NCBI GenBank assembly: GCA_011503125.2
Contig: WWBZ02000062.1
Coordinates: forward strand, 1,860,001-1,924,000
DNA: 64,000 nucleotides
Direction: 5' to 3'
Origin: Botryosphaeria dothidea
Taxonomy: Eukaryota > Ascomycota > Dothideomycetes > Botryosphaeriales > Botryosphaeriaceae
Shown piece by piece: positions 46,145 through 57,586 of the stretch. A program made the position numbers and the translations under genes. The notes beneath the pieces were generated by a model that saw nothing but the letters and a program-made list of their open reading frames with translations, ran no database searches and had not been told where the DNA came from. The first letter of the stretch is position 1; each line of letters starts with the position of its first letter.

Positions 46145-46748
46145 AGTTGTAGATGTGTTGGTTGCGTTGGTCATGTTCTTCGATTGGCTTTGATAGAACG
46201 ATTCATAAACTCCAGCTTTGTCGTCATGCATGGGTGATTATAGAAACGAACAATAACGCATCACGCTTGGAATGCTTTGCAAATATGTGGCAAAGAACAT
46301 GGTAGGATAGTCCACAGCAATTAAAACATATTGATCATGACTCCGTCACGTACTTCGAGGCCGATTCGAACCATACTTACTAGAAGCTGAAGCAAGTTTG
46401 GCTCCACATCTTCGTAACATAGCTATGTGTGGTAATGTGTAGGCCCTTGATCTTTTTGGCCTAAGTCCTTCGAGCTCGTATGGCATTTCAACAGCCCAAG
46501 TCTGCATTATACAAATTATCAAAGGCCCTCAGAATTGCCACATAACTGGCTAATTCCAGCATCGCCCGGATCATTTCCATGTGGTGAATTGTCTCTGCCA
46601 CCGAAGCACGCGTCGCTTCCTCACCCGCCTCCGGCCACCGCAGTCTTTCCTTCCTATATCAACAGCTACCGCGAGCGAACCTCAACCGCACCACCAACAC
46701 ACACCGAAACAACCGCTAGCCACCATTGATACTTGCGACGCCTCAAAG
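46145..46748. other. Intergenic
   Basis: AT-rich, then a CA-rich leader before 46749. No gene recognised. Confidence 0.5.
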
Positions 46749-47239
46749 ATGTGTCAACTCTGCCAAATCACCACCATCGCCGGCCGCGACCGCTGGGTGC
46801 GTCCGATCCGCCCAACCACATCAAGCAACACACTGACACCCCGCAGCCCAAACCCCTCGAGCCCCTCGTCGCCGACATCCGCAAAGACGTCGCCCGCATC
46901 CACCCAGACGCCGAAGCGTACTTAAGCGCCGCGCGCAATCCCGCCCATGACGCCGAGGACGCGGAGACGAGGCGCCAGTCCCTCATCACGGCGCTCCGCG
47001 CCATCGCCACGGCGGTCGAGCTGGTGGAGGCGGAGCGCGAGGATTGGTGGAAGGGCAAGGCAGGCGTGAGGAAGGCGTGTCAGGAGGAGGGCAGGGAGGA
47101 GATGCTGCGGCAGCTGAATTTGGTCAACAACAAGGTCGTGGCCATGGTCAGAGATATGGAGGCGCGGGTGGAGATGTTTGCGCGGTGGGGGCTGGATGTG
47201 AAGGATTGGGGAGATGGGAATGATGGGGAGGAGTCATGA
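46749..47239 (+). CDS. Small conserved alpha-helical protein with N-terminal CxxC
   Basis: Two exons joined by a 50-base intron (46797-46846, GTGCGT..CCGCAG with CTGAC) give 146 residues beginning MCQLCQITTIAGRDRW. The remainder is strongly helical and charged (LVADIRKDVARIHPDAEAYL, ALRAIATAVELVEAEREDWW, LRQLNLVNNKVVAMVRDMEARVEMF), fitting a coiled coil. No catalytic motif is visible. The unspliced frame from 46733 would give a less likely Pro/His-rich N-terminus. Confidence 0.65.
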
Positions 47240-47752
47240 GGGCCCTCTGTAGAGGGGCGGAGGTGTTGAGATGGTGGTTTGCGGGAGATAGTAGAATGGA
47301 GGAATGCAGTGGGCTGCGGATGCGGTCTTGAGGATTATCACGGGAGCGGCGCCAATGAAGTGTCGTTCCACTTTGACTGCTATCGATTAAGTGAAAGTTT
47401 CAAATTATTCCTAGAGTGTTTTTCTCGGGAAATCCGTATTGCAACATGATGTTCTCCGCCTGTTCCCACGCGCTTCCCAGGTAGCTCTATGGCTGGCTGC
47501 TCATGATCGAGAACTCAAACATAAATCTCAACTAAAACAAAAGTTTTCTGCAACCTTCCACGCTGTCCCACCAACTTTCCAGCTGACGAGGTAGTCCGGC
47601 TAGAGTGCCTACCGCCGTCTCAAGCAGTACCTTTGATGCTTTCTCCCTCAGAAACTCGTTAGTGATGGATCTCCTGCAAAAGATGTTTGAATAAGTACAT
47701 ACCACCCTAATCAAAGCAAGGCTCATAGTACCCTTTCCTGAGCGATCCCACC
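47240..47752. other. Intergenic
   Basis: No gene or repeat recognised. Confidence 0.45.
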
Positions 47753-48145
47753 TCACTCCCTTTCCCAACAAGCAGGTGCGTCGATCTGCTGTTTCATGAG
47801 ATCGCCCAGCGTGGTGACGTAGTTCGTGGCCCGGAGCGTTGCTTTTCCCAATGAAACGGGTGCATCCCAATCACCATCCATGAATTGGATGAGGTAAGGT
47901 ATGACGTCCATGAAGTGTACCAGGTAGTCAGGTGCCCAGTTCGTCTTGTAGTTCATGTGGTGTTCGATCGAGACCAACTTTTTGGCCGGGTCGTTAGAAG
48001 GAATGACAGCGGATGGCTTCTTCAAGAACTTCTTTGAAGGAACCAGCAAGACGGTGCAGTCCTCATCGTCCAAGTTATCGTTGTGTACGGTACATCCGAG
48101 AAAGATGAAACGAGGCTTCGCGCTCCAGATGTCGCTCCGCTCCAT
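47753..48145 (-). CDS. Uncharacterised protein or truncated paralogue
   Basis: A 130-codon frame from ATG 48145 (MERSDIWSAKPRFIFLGC) has protein-like composition with two hydrophobic stretches (CTVLLVPSKKFLKK, YLVHFMDVIPYLIQFM). The pattern of a hydrophobic strand then K-K-F and a later xxMxPxxxxF resembles VFMLIPKPYLHTF..PKHMLPLAFQN in the adjacent 48528 gene, so it may be a fragment of the same family. No known domain. Confidence 0.4.
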   Translation of the reverse strand: MERSDIWSAKPRFIFLGCTVHNDNLDDEDCTVLLVPSKKFLKKPSAVIPSNDPAKKLVSIEHHMNYKTNWAPDYLVHFMDVIPYLIQFMDGDWDAPVSLGKATLRATNYVTTLGDLMKQQIDAPACWERE

Positions 48146-48527
48146 GACGAGGTTGGTGATCGAAGCGGTGTCGACCACCGTATCAATGTGTCAACCACAT
48201 TGGCCCGTAATCACGTGTTTTGTTTTGCTTTTGCTTATACACGCGTTCTTTCTTTGCTTTTTTGTCACACCATACACTTACCCTTACACACCTCATTTAC
48301 CCCGATTATGAGTATTTCCGTAAATCCGATCATACGTATATAGCAGACCTCAGTAGCTATAATAAGAAAACCAGCGGTGAATTCTTTCTCGGACCGTTCG
48401 ATACAATGCGAAGACGCACAGCCAGGATCTCCTTGGGCAATAACTCATGACCGATACAGACCGGCAGCTTGCGGGTCCTGAAGAACCTAGTACGCTCGGA
48501 CGGCGTCCATGTCCAGTCAATGAAGAT
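48146..48527. other. Intergenic, AT-rich
   Basis: Pyrimidine-rich, with TATA-like repeats near 48340. No gene recognised. Confidence 0.45.
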
Positions 48528-50135
48528 TTAAGTACCAGCTGGATGGGCGTTGTCCAGCGGAAGAATGAGACCGCGGGATAGAGCTGCGCATTGTGCGTTC
48601 ATGTTGAAGAACATCCAATACGGATGCAGCCGGTTGATGAGAAGTCCGCCATTGTTATTCTGAGGTGGGGAGAGATACCTTGGCTGCTTTCCCTTCTTGG
48701 TGGTGGGAAATTGAACTTGGATGTCTTCCCAATCTCCCGCATCTTCCGAATCCTCCACTTCGGTGTCGTCCTGCTCTTCGCTTTCGGGTTCTACGTCGCC
48801 TACTCCGCTACTGTTGCCATTTCCGAGGTGAGTACCTGAGAAACGATTGCCCTTAAGGTTCATGGACCTAAACTCCCTCACCAGTTCATCGGGTGACATG
48901 GTTTGTTGAAAGGCGACGTCCTCGTAGTACTCCCGGTCATCCTGCGGATGGGCCTCGACAATTCTGTGAACTTGAGAGAACCAACCATCATGCTTCATGT
49001 CAAACCGAAATGATGCAATGTCGTCTTTCTCAACCAAGAGGTTGTCCTCCGGGTGTTCGGTGATCTTGTGAGACCACATAGAATGAACTTCATTCCTCGG
49101 AATGCAGTATCCGTAACGGCTATCGTCACTGGTAATGATCAAGTAGTGACATGACCTGCAGCGCGAAAACCAGTTGGAACTACTCGCGGACGTGATGAAC
49201 TCCTCCGAGGCTCCATGTTCCTTTACTCTCGCGAGTTTGATCACGACGTCGTAATGCAGAGCGGAAGACCCGTTCATGTTCGAAGAACGAGCGAGCATAG
49301 CATTGCCGACGTATGGTGCGACCAGGATGAAGTCGACGCTGTATCCGAGCTCTGGGCATTGCTTTACCGCTTGCTGCAGCAACCAAAATGCTTGAAATGC
49401 AGCAGAGGGCCCCTCAGACGTTGTAGGAACTTCATATCCGACCTGTGGTGTCAGGCGATGTAGATTCGGGCTCCACGCCTGGACTTCAATCTCCCAGTGT
49501 GGATTGACGTAAGGGACCCGGTTGATAGCGGCTTTGCGTACATTCTGAAACGCCAAAGGTAGCATGTGCTTCGGGAACGAGAAAGGCTGGCCGCAAAAAT
49601 CGACCATGGATGCCCTGCGAATGTTGTCCGCCACGTATCCGTCCCTTGAAGTGATTGACATCATTTCGGGACACCCTTTGACGAAAGTGTGAAGGTATGG
49701 CTTCGGGATCAGCATGAACACATCTGGTGCATCCGTGTATGCAACGATGACGAACTCAGCCATCTCAACCTTGAAGTCATTGAGGGGGATTTTGCCTAGA
49801 TCAGTATCCGAGTCATTGATGAGCCATACGTTCTTGATGCAGAATGGGATCCAGTCTTGGGCTGAGTGTACGGCAAGCTCGTAGCGACAAGCCCAAGGCA
49901 TTCCTGCGAAGTCATGGTCATTGCCGCAGTAGAGGAAGCCATCTGCGAGGGATGACTCGAATCCGCAAACAACATTCTCCTTCAAGAGCCCAGAGAAGAC
50001 TTCCGCCTTTACCTTGTAGCCCTGGTAGTGATCGAACTCAACTCCCGCGATTGCATCCATCAGTTTCTCACCGATCTCCCTGTTATCCGATAAGCTGTCC
50101 ATGGTCGAACTCGTCAGTGTCCTAAATCGGTCCAT
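48528..50135 (-). CDS. Uncharacterised 535-residue protein
   Basis: An intronless frame of 535 codons from ATG 50135 (MDRFRTLTSSTMDSLSD; 50102 is an alternative Met). The N-terminal 250 residues have regular hydrophobic strands (VCGFESSLADGFLYCG, EMAEFVIVAYTDAPDVFMLIP, MLPLAFQNVRKAAINRVPYV). A Cys pair (WFSRCRSCHYLI) could bind zinc. The C-terminal third is acidic (EPESEEQDDTEVEDSEDAGDWEDIQ), then ends in a hydrophobic stretch. There is no signal peptide, membrane helix or domain I recognise. Codon use and composition look genuinely coding. A possibly related fragment lies downstream at 47753. Confidence 0.65.
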   Translation of the reverse strand: MDRFRTLTSSTMDSLSDNREIGEKLMDAIAGVEFDHYQGYKVKAEVFSGLLKENVVCGFESSLADGFLYCGNDHDFAGMPWACRYELAVHSAQDWIPFCIKNVWLINDSDTDLGKIPLNDFKVEMAEFVIVAYTDAPDVFMLIPKPYLHTFVKGCPEMMSITSRDGYVADNIRRASMVDFCGQPFSFPKHMLPLAFQNVRKAAINRVPYVNPHWEIEVQAWSPNLHRLTPQVGYEVPTTSEGPSAAFQAFWLLQQAVKQCPELGYSVDFILVAPYVGNAMLARSSNMNGSSALHYDVVIKLARVKEHGASEEFITSASSSNWFSRCRSCHYLIITSDDSRYGYCIPRNEVHSMWSHKITEHPEDNLLVEKDDIASFRFDMKHDGWFSQVHRIVEAHPQDDREYYEDVAFQQTMSPDELVREFRSMNLKGNRFSGTHLGNGNSSGVGDVEPESEEQDDTEVEDSEDAGDWEDIQVQFPTTKKGKQPRYLSPPQNNNGGLLINRLHPYWMFFNMNAQCAALSRGLILPLDNAHPAGT

Positions 50136-50935
50136 GTTAGCTTTGCTAACGAAGATATTACAAGAGGAATAAAAGGCGAAAGTGGAGTGTAGTACTGGAG
50201 AGGGCGTATGATATCAGTCAACAAAATTCTCCGGAAGGGTACTTACCAGCTAGATAAAGTGATCAAATGAAAGTGTATGGCAAATGAAGCGGGTGTGTGG
50301 AAGATGAGCCTTCCAACAAACCTCATACAACAGTGAGGTGAAGTGGTTGCGGAGGTACGCTCAACACCGCGAAGAATGCGAGCAGCAGTATGTGTCGACT
50401 AAACGTGGGAGTATGAACAGCGGACGAAGGGGCGATAAAAGGGTATGCGAAGGGGGAAATTATCGGAGTTCCCTCTTGTAGGTGGACTGCCTGAAGTCGA
50501 CAGTTGAACCAGGTTTCCTGGCAGGCTAAGAGGCTTTCATATGAGGAGCAGCTGTAGGAAACGATAGCCCATTGGCTTAGAAGGTCGCGTGCGGCTAATG
50601 ATTGCCCCCAATTTGCCTAGGTCAATGACGCAGCTGAATGAAAGATTGCGACCGCGATCATTTACTCAGCGTAGCACAGTTTGAAAGTAACTTCCGGCCA
50701 ACACTCTAATTTCGCTGCCTACCCTACACGTGCCAACGAGATTGTAAAATTCCATGTCACTTTTGTTAGCCATGTGATATGTTTACGAAGGCGGCACGTG
50801 GCATCGCACTCGCAACTTTTCTAACTACTACATAATCAGCTTCTTTGCACTTCCACACCAACCATCTCCTTCTCTCGTTCCTCTCTCGCCGGACACAGAC
50901 TCACTGACCCCTGTACCAGCTTGATACCTTTCCTG
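50136..50935. other. Divergent intergenic region
   Basis: Promoters for 48528 (minus) and 50997 (plus). No gene recognised. Confidence 0.45.
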
Positions 50936-50993
50936 GTATGTTCATTCATGGTCGCTGACTAGCGTCTGTTGCTAACCTCACCTGATACTACAG
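50936..50993 (+). promoter_or_regulatory. 5' UTR intron of the 50997 gene
   Basis: GTATGT at 50936, a GCTAAC branch-like site and TACTACAG at 50993 form a good 58-base intron ending four bases before the ATG. Confidence 0.6.
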
Positions 50994-50996
50994 ACA

Positions 50997-51955
50997 ATGT
51001 TTGAGTCGAGGGACCTATATCCGCCGAACATCCAAGGCCACCATCACTTCTTTCGCGATGTCAACACCTTCTATGACTCTATGTTAACCACCGATGTGGA
51101 GTTCGACGAGCAAGACCTTCAAAACCTCATCACCTTGCTTGACAGCGATCATGTGCTCTTCGGCCTGGCGCGTCAAAAAATTCCCGAACTTCGACAGCAT
51201 CAGGACAGACACCCCACTCTTCACCCGAAGCTGAATATGCTATCGGATGGACTACGTCATCGCCTTAAGTCTTCCAAGCCTTCAGATGTCGATGAGAACT
51301 GTGAGAGGCTAGAGAGGAAGGCTCACGTGTCGTTCGGGGCAGGTGCCGGCATCAGAATCGCCATGGTGCAAGCTCCAGGCTCAGACTCCAGTCATCTGGA
51401 TGACTTGAAAGCAGAACTTAGGCAGCTATCGCGTATGTGTGATAAGTCTGTTTCCACGTAGCTTGCGACTTTCTAATGGTTGTTTTAGGTATTCCTAATT
51501 GTTGGATATCACTCGTTTTTGAGACAAATCGTGTCTCACTATATAGCTTAGGCACAATCACTTGTATAAGAGGCAAGCGGGTTACCTACCCTCTCCCTCT
51601 TCATGCCAATCATCAATGGATCATCGTTGTTCATCAACAATCCAACACTAATACATGGATGTACCATCTAGCCTCTTCTGCGCAACCTGTTGCATCAGCT
51701 TGCCCCGATGACACCCAGATTAACGCCCAGGACGCCAGGGAGTCACCAGGTCACCGCCCGAGTGCAAGCATCAGCACCCTCAGTGATCCATACGAATCTC
51801 CTTCCCCGACGTCTGAGCAGCTCGCCACGGATCTTCCCTGTACTCCACCCACAGTCAACCACCTAGCAACTCAAGGTACATCAGAGCCGGTATCTCCCCT
51901 TGCGGAGGAGGCTGCGCGCAGGGCTTATGCCTCGCTTTTCGAAAGGAGATCATGA
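50997..51955 (+). CDS. Uncharacterised protein, 300 residues
   Basis: Two exons (intron 51433-51488, GTATGT..CTAAT..TTTTAG) join to 300 residues. The N-terminal part is helical and charged (FFRDVNTFYDSMLTTD, FDEQDLQNLITLLDSDH, LKAELRQLSR). The second exon gives NCWISLVFETNRVSLYSLGT and WIIVVHQQSNTNTWMYHL, beta-rich segments, then a Ser/Pro/Thr-rich disordered tail. No known domain, signal peptide or membrane helix. The frame continuity across the intron supports a real gene. Confidence 0.65.
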
Positions 51956-52413
51956 AGGGGCTGTGCAGGCTCAACGCTTGAAGGCTTCGGATCATAGTCA
52001 GAGAGGAAATGTGGCGGACAAGCCTTGGAGCATTTGCAGGACAACGAGGAACCCGAGCTGAGTGAGAAAGTTTCACTACAGAGCGATAGGTGGCAAACGG
52101 GAAGATTTGCGAGCGGGCTGGGGAAAAAGCTGCACTTTGATAGTCAAAGCTGATGTGTCATCTGCAAAATGGCACTCAGAATTAAGCGAAATGCGGTGAT
52201 ATCATATGGGGAACATTGGTTAGCAAAACGGCGCATTTAGAAAAGTGGAAAATGGGAGAAGAGGGCTCGGTCGTTCACTCTGCTACAATAGCCTGACTGG
52301 TTCTTTCCACTCACATTCTGAGGATTCTCAACACTCACATTTTAGGCATTGGCCAAAGCACCCTTCTGTGTAGTTCTAATGATCTATTTCTCTGATATGA
52401 ACGTCCAGTATAT
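51956..52413. other. Intergenic, convergent 3' flanks
   Basis: Nothing recognised. Confidence 0.5.
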
Positions 52414-53153
52414 CTAGGGTTTCGGCACTGGGGTGACTTTCTTAACCACCTTCGCCGGCGCTCCCATCGCCACGCTCCATGCGGGAATATCCTTCGTCAC
52501 CACCGCATTCGCCGCAATCGTGCAACCCTCCCCGATCGTCACGCCCGGCAAAATCGTCACCGTGCCCCCGATCCAGCAATCATCCCCAATCACCACCGGC
52601 CGCGCGTACTCGATGTTGTCCCGCCGGCTGTGCACCTCCGTCTCATGCGTCGCCGCAAATATGCTCACATTCGGCCCGAACATGACGCGATCCCCGATGG
52701 TCACGAGCCCGCAGTCGAGGATCGTGAGGTTGAAGTTTGCGTAGAAGCGGTCGCCGAGGCGGATGTTGCAGCCGTAGTCGACGGAGAAAGGGGGCTCTAT
52801 GAAGGCTTCATCCCCTTCCACGTGGCCGATTATGTCGCGAAGGAGGGCGAGACGGTGCTTTTGGAGGGAGGGGAAGTCGGTGGCGCCGGCGGGGAAGGTG
52901 TAGTTGTAGTTGTGGCACCAGACGCGGGCTTTGAAGCGTGCGGCGGAGAGCTCAGGGGTGAAGGAGTCGTAGCTGTCCCGAAACGATATATTCTTAGTAC
53001 TGGGACTCTCGCGGGAAGTCTGTGTTCTTTCTTTTGCGGAATTGAGGCTCACAGCATGCCAGATATCATTCTTTCGTACTGCTCGCTCCAGGGAATGTGG
53101 TTGAGCTTGCGGGCGAGCGCCAATTGCTCGGAGTCTTTTTCTGTGGCTGCCAT
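52414..53153 (-). CDS. Hexapeptide-repeat sugar O-acetyltransferase (maltose acetyltransferase-like)
   Basis: Two exons (intron 52973-53052, GTGAGC..GGGACAG) encode 219 residues. The N-terminal Mac domain runs from WSEQYERMISGML into YDSFTPELSAARFKA across the splice. The left-handed beta-helix carries hexapeptide repeats (VDYGCNIRLGDRFYANFN, VTIGDRVMFGPNVSIFAATH with the catalytic His, ARPVVIGDDCWIGGTVTI, GVTIGEGCTIAANAVVTKDI, GAPAKVV). It transfers acetyl from acetyl-CoA to a sugar or similar hydroxyl. The start is the ATG at 53153 rather than an upstream in-frame frame that would retain the intron. Confidence 0.92.
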
Positions 53154-53805
53154 GTTTGAAGTGAATGTCGACCGGAGATCTTGCTGCCAGAATGATCAAG
53201 ATCGAAGCTCTCCAGGAAAATATTTAGAGCTCTAACCGGAGAAACGACAGCTACCCTGGCATTGCTCGAGATGCGCGCTTCGGGGAATCTTGCGTTTGGA
53301 CTATTCCCGAAACGGAAGTACTCCCAGCCGCGGCTTTCGTGGTCTCGTGGGGCTTCGGCGGCGCATGACGCAAGGCCCACCCGCATTAGCGCTGGCCGGA
53401 CCCGACATCCAGCCAGTGGTCTTGGAACTACCGGAGCTGGCCTCTCTCCTCAGACACGTGGCTGCTTCATTGTTCAGCAGATTGAAAGTAAATGTTGTGA
53501 AACACACGCTGGAAACATGACTGCTCTGACTCGCTGTAATACGAAGTGGGTTTCCAATAGTACCGCGAGATGTTCTTTTCTACTAGGAAGAGCTGGAGCA
53601 TCTGTCAGAGAGACTCATTGCATGTAGGTCTGGACGAGTGCTTCAGCTCCCCACAGTAATGATAAATTTCAATGCTACTGAAGCGGATACACAAATTGAA
53701 TTCAGCATACTTGAAAAAAGTAGACTTAGTTGGTCCAGATAGTTGGGGGCACTAAAAACTTTATATCGCGTTGCTCATACGAGCGCTGATAGCTCGAGAA
53801 TATGT
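53154..53805. other. Intergenic, with a MITE terminus
   Basis: A degenerate terminus of the short MITE family lies at 53628-53654. No gene recognised. Confidence 0.5.
53628..53654 (+). repeat. Degenerate single terminus of the short MITE family
   Basis: The 27 bases ending GCTTCAGCTCCCCAC match the right terminus at 40748-40774 at 21 positions, and all six differences are transitions. No facing terminus was found. Confidence 0.5.
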
Positions 53806-53881
53806 TCAGAAGAACAGAAATGCGTGTTGGACCTTCAGCAGTGAAGAACACGTCTGCAGAGAGAAGTCAGACCAGAAATCG

Positions 53882-55511
53882 TCAAAAGCAAGAAAGGTTA
53901 CTCACCCATTCCATCCACGGAACGTTCCTCCACCCATCAGGATTCAGTGGCCGTTCTTCCCAGACCTTTTTCAGTAACTGCGTCATAGACTGATGCTGAA
54001 AACCTGTCGATTGCTTAATCTGGTTGATGCACAGCTGCACGTAGTGATACTGATGCGGTGAGCTCGTATCCGCCCCAGCCAAAAACAGCGGAAACAACAA
54101 CCGCTTGTAGAAAGGCGAGTCCATGGGAGTCCTCGCAGCCGCATCCAAAATCGCGGTGACTGGTCCTCTAATTCGTTCGTCTTCTGGCGGGAAGGATAGT
54201 TTGGGCTTAGGGAAGCGCCGTACGCGGAGGATACACGCGTATCGGTACGCCTCTGCCAGAAACTTCCATTCGGGATCTTGCGTCGGGAAAGCAGCGCTGT
54301 CCGCATCCCAATTCAGGAGGAAGTCGTCTGATCTCTCCAGTATTTCTTGGAACTCGTAGAGGGGAAGGGCACCTGCGCCCCAGTTCCTGCCAGCTAATAG
54401 CACCTTGCCAATCTCGTAGAAAAGCTCTGTGGGACAGCCAACCAAAGTCTCTAAGCTCCAGTCGCGGTCGTGTAGCATGCACTGGCGGATTTCGTCAGAG
54501 TATGCGAGCTTTTCGGCGCCACTGAACCCGCGTAGGGCGTCGAGCCTGCACTGGCTGTCAGTCGAATCTAAGTATGTAGAGATAATCACTGACCATGCGA
54601 GACAGGAGATGAGAAACATCTTGAACGGTGACCGGGATTCGAGGGGGCGCTCCGCAATCCGTCCACAAAGGAATGTGACACCGGTAAGGTGGGCGCCATG
54701 GGTAGAGATTCCAGACTCGCAAACATCTTGAAGGACCAAGAGAAGGACAATTACGAGAGTGGTCTCTTCTTCTCGTTCTGTCAGCCCGGATATCTCTTCT
54801 TTGATGAGGAGGGTGCTTAAAGACTGGATAGCTGAGAGTTTGTGTTGCAAGGCTGCAGTTGTAATGGCTTTACTTGTATCAACGCCGGACGAGTTAAGGT
54901 GGTACGCAGCTAAGCCCAGGAGAGCGTGCAGAATCCCTGTATGTTGATAGGAAAGGGGGAGCACGTATGCGCGGAAGGGGTTGACTGTTGCGGCGGTTGT
55001 TATTGTCAGAGTATCGCAGATCGTGGTGTCAACTGTGAAGCATCAGCAGGGCGATGCATTGAGGGCTGGATAGGGTAATACAATGAACCAGCAGTCGTTG
55101 CGCTTGGGAAGTGGCCAGGACCTCGTCCACTAGGCTTGAGCGCTCGAACGACACTTCGCTTTCCGGAGACAGGGATTGCTCTGGTGTAAGTGGATGCGCT
55201 GGTGCCGGCTGCTCCCGCTGGCGGGTGGGAAGGTCGATCAGGGTCGTGGAGCTCTGGCCTTGTGTGTTTGACGCCTGCGCTCTCTGTTTCCTCTTTCGTC
55301 TTGATGTTGGCTCGGTCGGAACTTCAGCCTGGCTCTCAGGGACATTGGTGGCGCTTGGCGTAGATCCGTACTCCAGGAACTGGAATCGTGGAGGATACCC
55401 TTCGCAATGGAGACCCTTGATCGTGCATCGTTTGCACACTGGTCGAGTCCGATCACATTTGCGACACTTTTTTCGACATGTTCCGCAGGCGGGATCTGCT
55501 GACCTCAGCAA
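53882..55511 (-). CDS. Zn(II)2Cys6 transcription factor with Fungal_trans_2 domain
   Basis: Two exons joined by intron 55033-55081 (GTATTA..TTCACAG) encode 526 residues. The zinc cluster ACGTCRKKCRKCDRTRPVCKRC starts at residue 9, keeping the C-x2-C-x6-C spacing but with an extra Cys between. A basic linker (SRRKRKQRA) follows. The regulatory domain begins NPFRAYVLPLSYQHTGILHALLGLAAYHL, diagnostic of Fungal_trans_2, and extends through VLQDVCESG..HL and LAWSVIISTYLD. It should bind CGG-type DNA in the nucleus. The end is uncertain: a GTGAGT right after WMEW could be a donor leading to a short last exon that stops at 53806. Neighbours do not reveal its targets. Confidence 0.85.
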
Positions 55512-55969
55512 CTTTTGTCATAACATTTAGAGGGTGCTCACTGACCCAGGCGAGTTGCCGTCAATCTTTTGGACATGTTGCAGTTTCGAGTATGCCGGTC
55601 GCGCGTGGTTTCACGAGAATTATGATGCGGCGGGTCAGTATGCGAAGCCGAAGGGGGTCTCAAGCACGTAGGAGTCTGAGAAGTGATAGGAGTGAAGGAG
55701 CGGGATGAGTCGATGGCGCTCCTGCTTATGCGGGGCTTTTCCAAGTGCAGCAGCGTCAGACCGCGGCAGGGTTACGCCGTCCTGCCGCGTCGGGGAAATC
55801 GGGGACCATTGAGAGCGCTGTTGTCCGTCGGGTATTCCTAAGGCGGGAGTCTGGATTGTGAATGGCGAAACATCAATGAAGAGCAATACCAGGGCATAGA
55901 ACATGCTGATAAAAGAGCATCACAACAAGGTGCAATTTAACTGAAACTTCATATATTTCAACTCGGCCT
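55512..55969. other. Intergenic
   Basis: 5' flank of the regulator and 3' flank of the dioxygenase. Nothing recognised. Confidence 0.5.
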
Positions 55970-57012
55970 TCAGTAGTCCTTCGGCCGCACGCCCTCCTTC
56001 AACTCTGGTCTCAACGCGTATATAGGATCCATCTGCTCCACCCAACCGCCTGCGGGATCACTCATTGAGTATCCCATGAAGTCTTGAACGTTGCGATCGT
56101 ATGATCTGGCAACTTCCTGGGGCACAGCCAGAAACTGGTTCTCCTCTTGTCTGAGGTATCCCCGCACAGAAAACGTGGAAAAGACGAGGCGCTTCTCGTC
56201 TTTCGTAGTATTATTTCCGCCGCCATGAAATGCTGAAGCGAGCATGATGAAAGCATCACCCTTTTCCATCTCGGCGAAGATGCACTGATCTACGCGTGGA
56301 GGTGTGTCTCGATCGTTTCCCCTATGATATCTCCGAGTCAGCGCTCGGCTTAAGACCAGAATGCATAGGTCACCTTACCACAGGTGGCTGCGCGGGATGA
56401 ATTGGGTTCCTCCGTTTTCTCTTGTAACCCGAGATCCAGCCACAAACATGCCAATCGCAGTCTCGCGGTTTTTGTCACGCACATCATCCCATTCTTCAAT
56501 CTCCTGATGGATGTTGTGACTAATATAGTCGTCCCTATGCAGTGGCTGTGCCTTTGCACCCGGGCCAATTCTCATAGCGACGCATGAGTGGACTTGGGGC
56601 TTGGAGACGGATTCCTTCCTCTCGTCGCCCCACCAGAACCAGCTACGAGTGGTGAGGAAGTGATTGAGCACTTGCTGATACAGTGGGTTCATCAATTGTG
56701 TTTCCACGTAGGTTGGACTTCTCATGATCAACGCTGAAGCACGCTGGGTCTCCTCTGCACATGTCTCATTAGCGAAGTCCTTGCGAGCAGGACACCAAGA
56801 AACATACTTGGGAAGAAACTTCCATCCCACTCCACATCGTTGTCCAGTGTTTCACGGACTTCATCGTAGGTTTTGTCGATGTCGGCATGAGAGATCAAGC
56901 CTCTGATGAAAACGCCGCCATCCCGCTTCAAAAGGAACAGAGTATCGGCAAGCGGGGTATCTGCGGGGACTTTTTGGACTTGGGGCCCATACTCTTTCGT
57001 GGCAGACGGCAT
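55970..57012 (-). CDS. Phytanoyl-CoA dioxygenase-family (PhyH) Fe(II)/2-oxoglutarate enzyme
   Basis: Three exons (introns 56755-56807 and 56322-56378) encode 310 residues from ATG 57012 (MPSATKEYGPQVQ). The N-terminus has the PhyH opening FLLKRDGGVFIRGLIS. The iron-binding HxD is in PLHRDDY (about residue 140). IGMFVAGSRVTRENGGTQFIPRSHLW follows, with the Arg/Ser that usually bind 2-oxoglutarate, and the distal His is in ASAFHGGGNNTT. All core ligands are present, so it is probably active. Fungal PhyH proteins hydroxylate or desaturate secondary metabolites and are also found outside clusters. No core biosynthetic gene is adjacent, so the substrate is unknown. Confidence 0.88.
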
Positions 57013-57586
57013 TCTCCAGCTCGTCTTCTGTTTTCTGACGGTTTCTACAACACCTAAGCAGCCGTGCGTCCAACTTATCTTCGTCCAACAGGCAGGGCTG
57101 TGCAATTGTGGACAGAGGTCATCGCGTTGCGCCATTCCCGAAGCGGTAGAACAGCCAACTTTCTCCGCTAATCTCGAAACGGAAGAAGTCTTGCCCAGCC
57201 GGACATCCGCCGCCCGCGCCACAAGCAGCAGTCCCAGAGTTGTGCCGAGCAGCCGAACTTTTCCCCAGACTGGTGTTACCCTTTTGGGTAATCATTGCAG
57301 CAGGCGTTTCGGTGGTGCACGATCGATGTGTACCGCGTGGTCCCGTCGTACTTCCAACATCAGTTGCCTACCCCGAAACAGCTCTACCTTCCACCTTGTG
57401 CTCTCTCAAGAACGAAGCGGCTCGACTAGCTATGAGCCTCTGCATAGCATATAAGAAGCGAAAAACTGATATGAGAACAGGCATTGCAGAAATCCACATC
57501 CACGACAAACAACACCACAATTTAAATCTCCACATCCCAGACGAGAGATATTCAACCCTCATCTCAACTTCCCCTCACATCTATCA
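57013..57586. promoter_or_regulatory. Divergent intergenic region
   Basis: Promoters for the dioxygenase (minus) and DUF1349 gene (plus). No gene recognised. Confidence 0.5.

Noticed and set aside
1..57012. Secondary-metabolite cluster from P450, AMP-ligase, PhyH dioxygenase and zinc-cluster regulator
   Set aside because: They lie up to 57 kb apart with housekeeping genes between and no PKS, NRPS or terpene synthase in the window.
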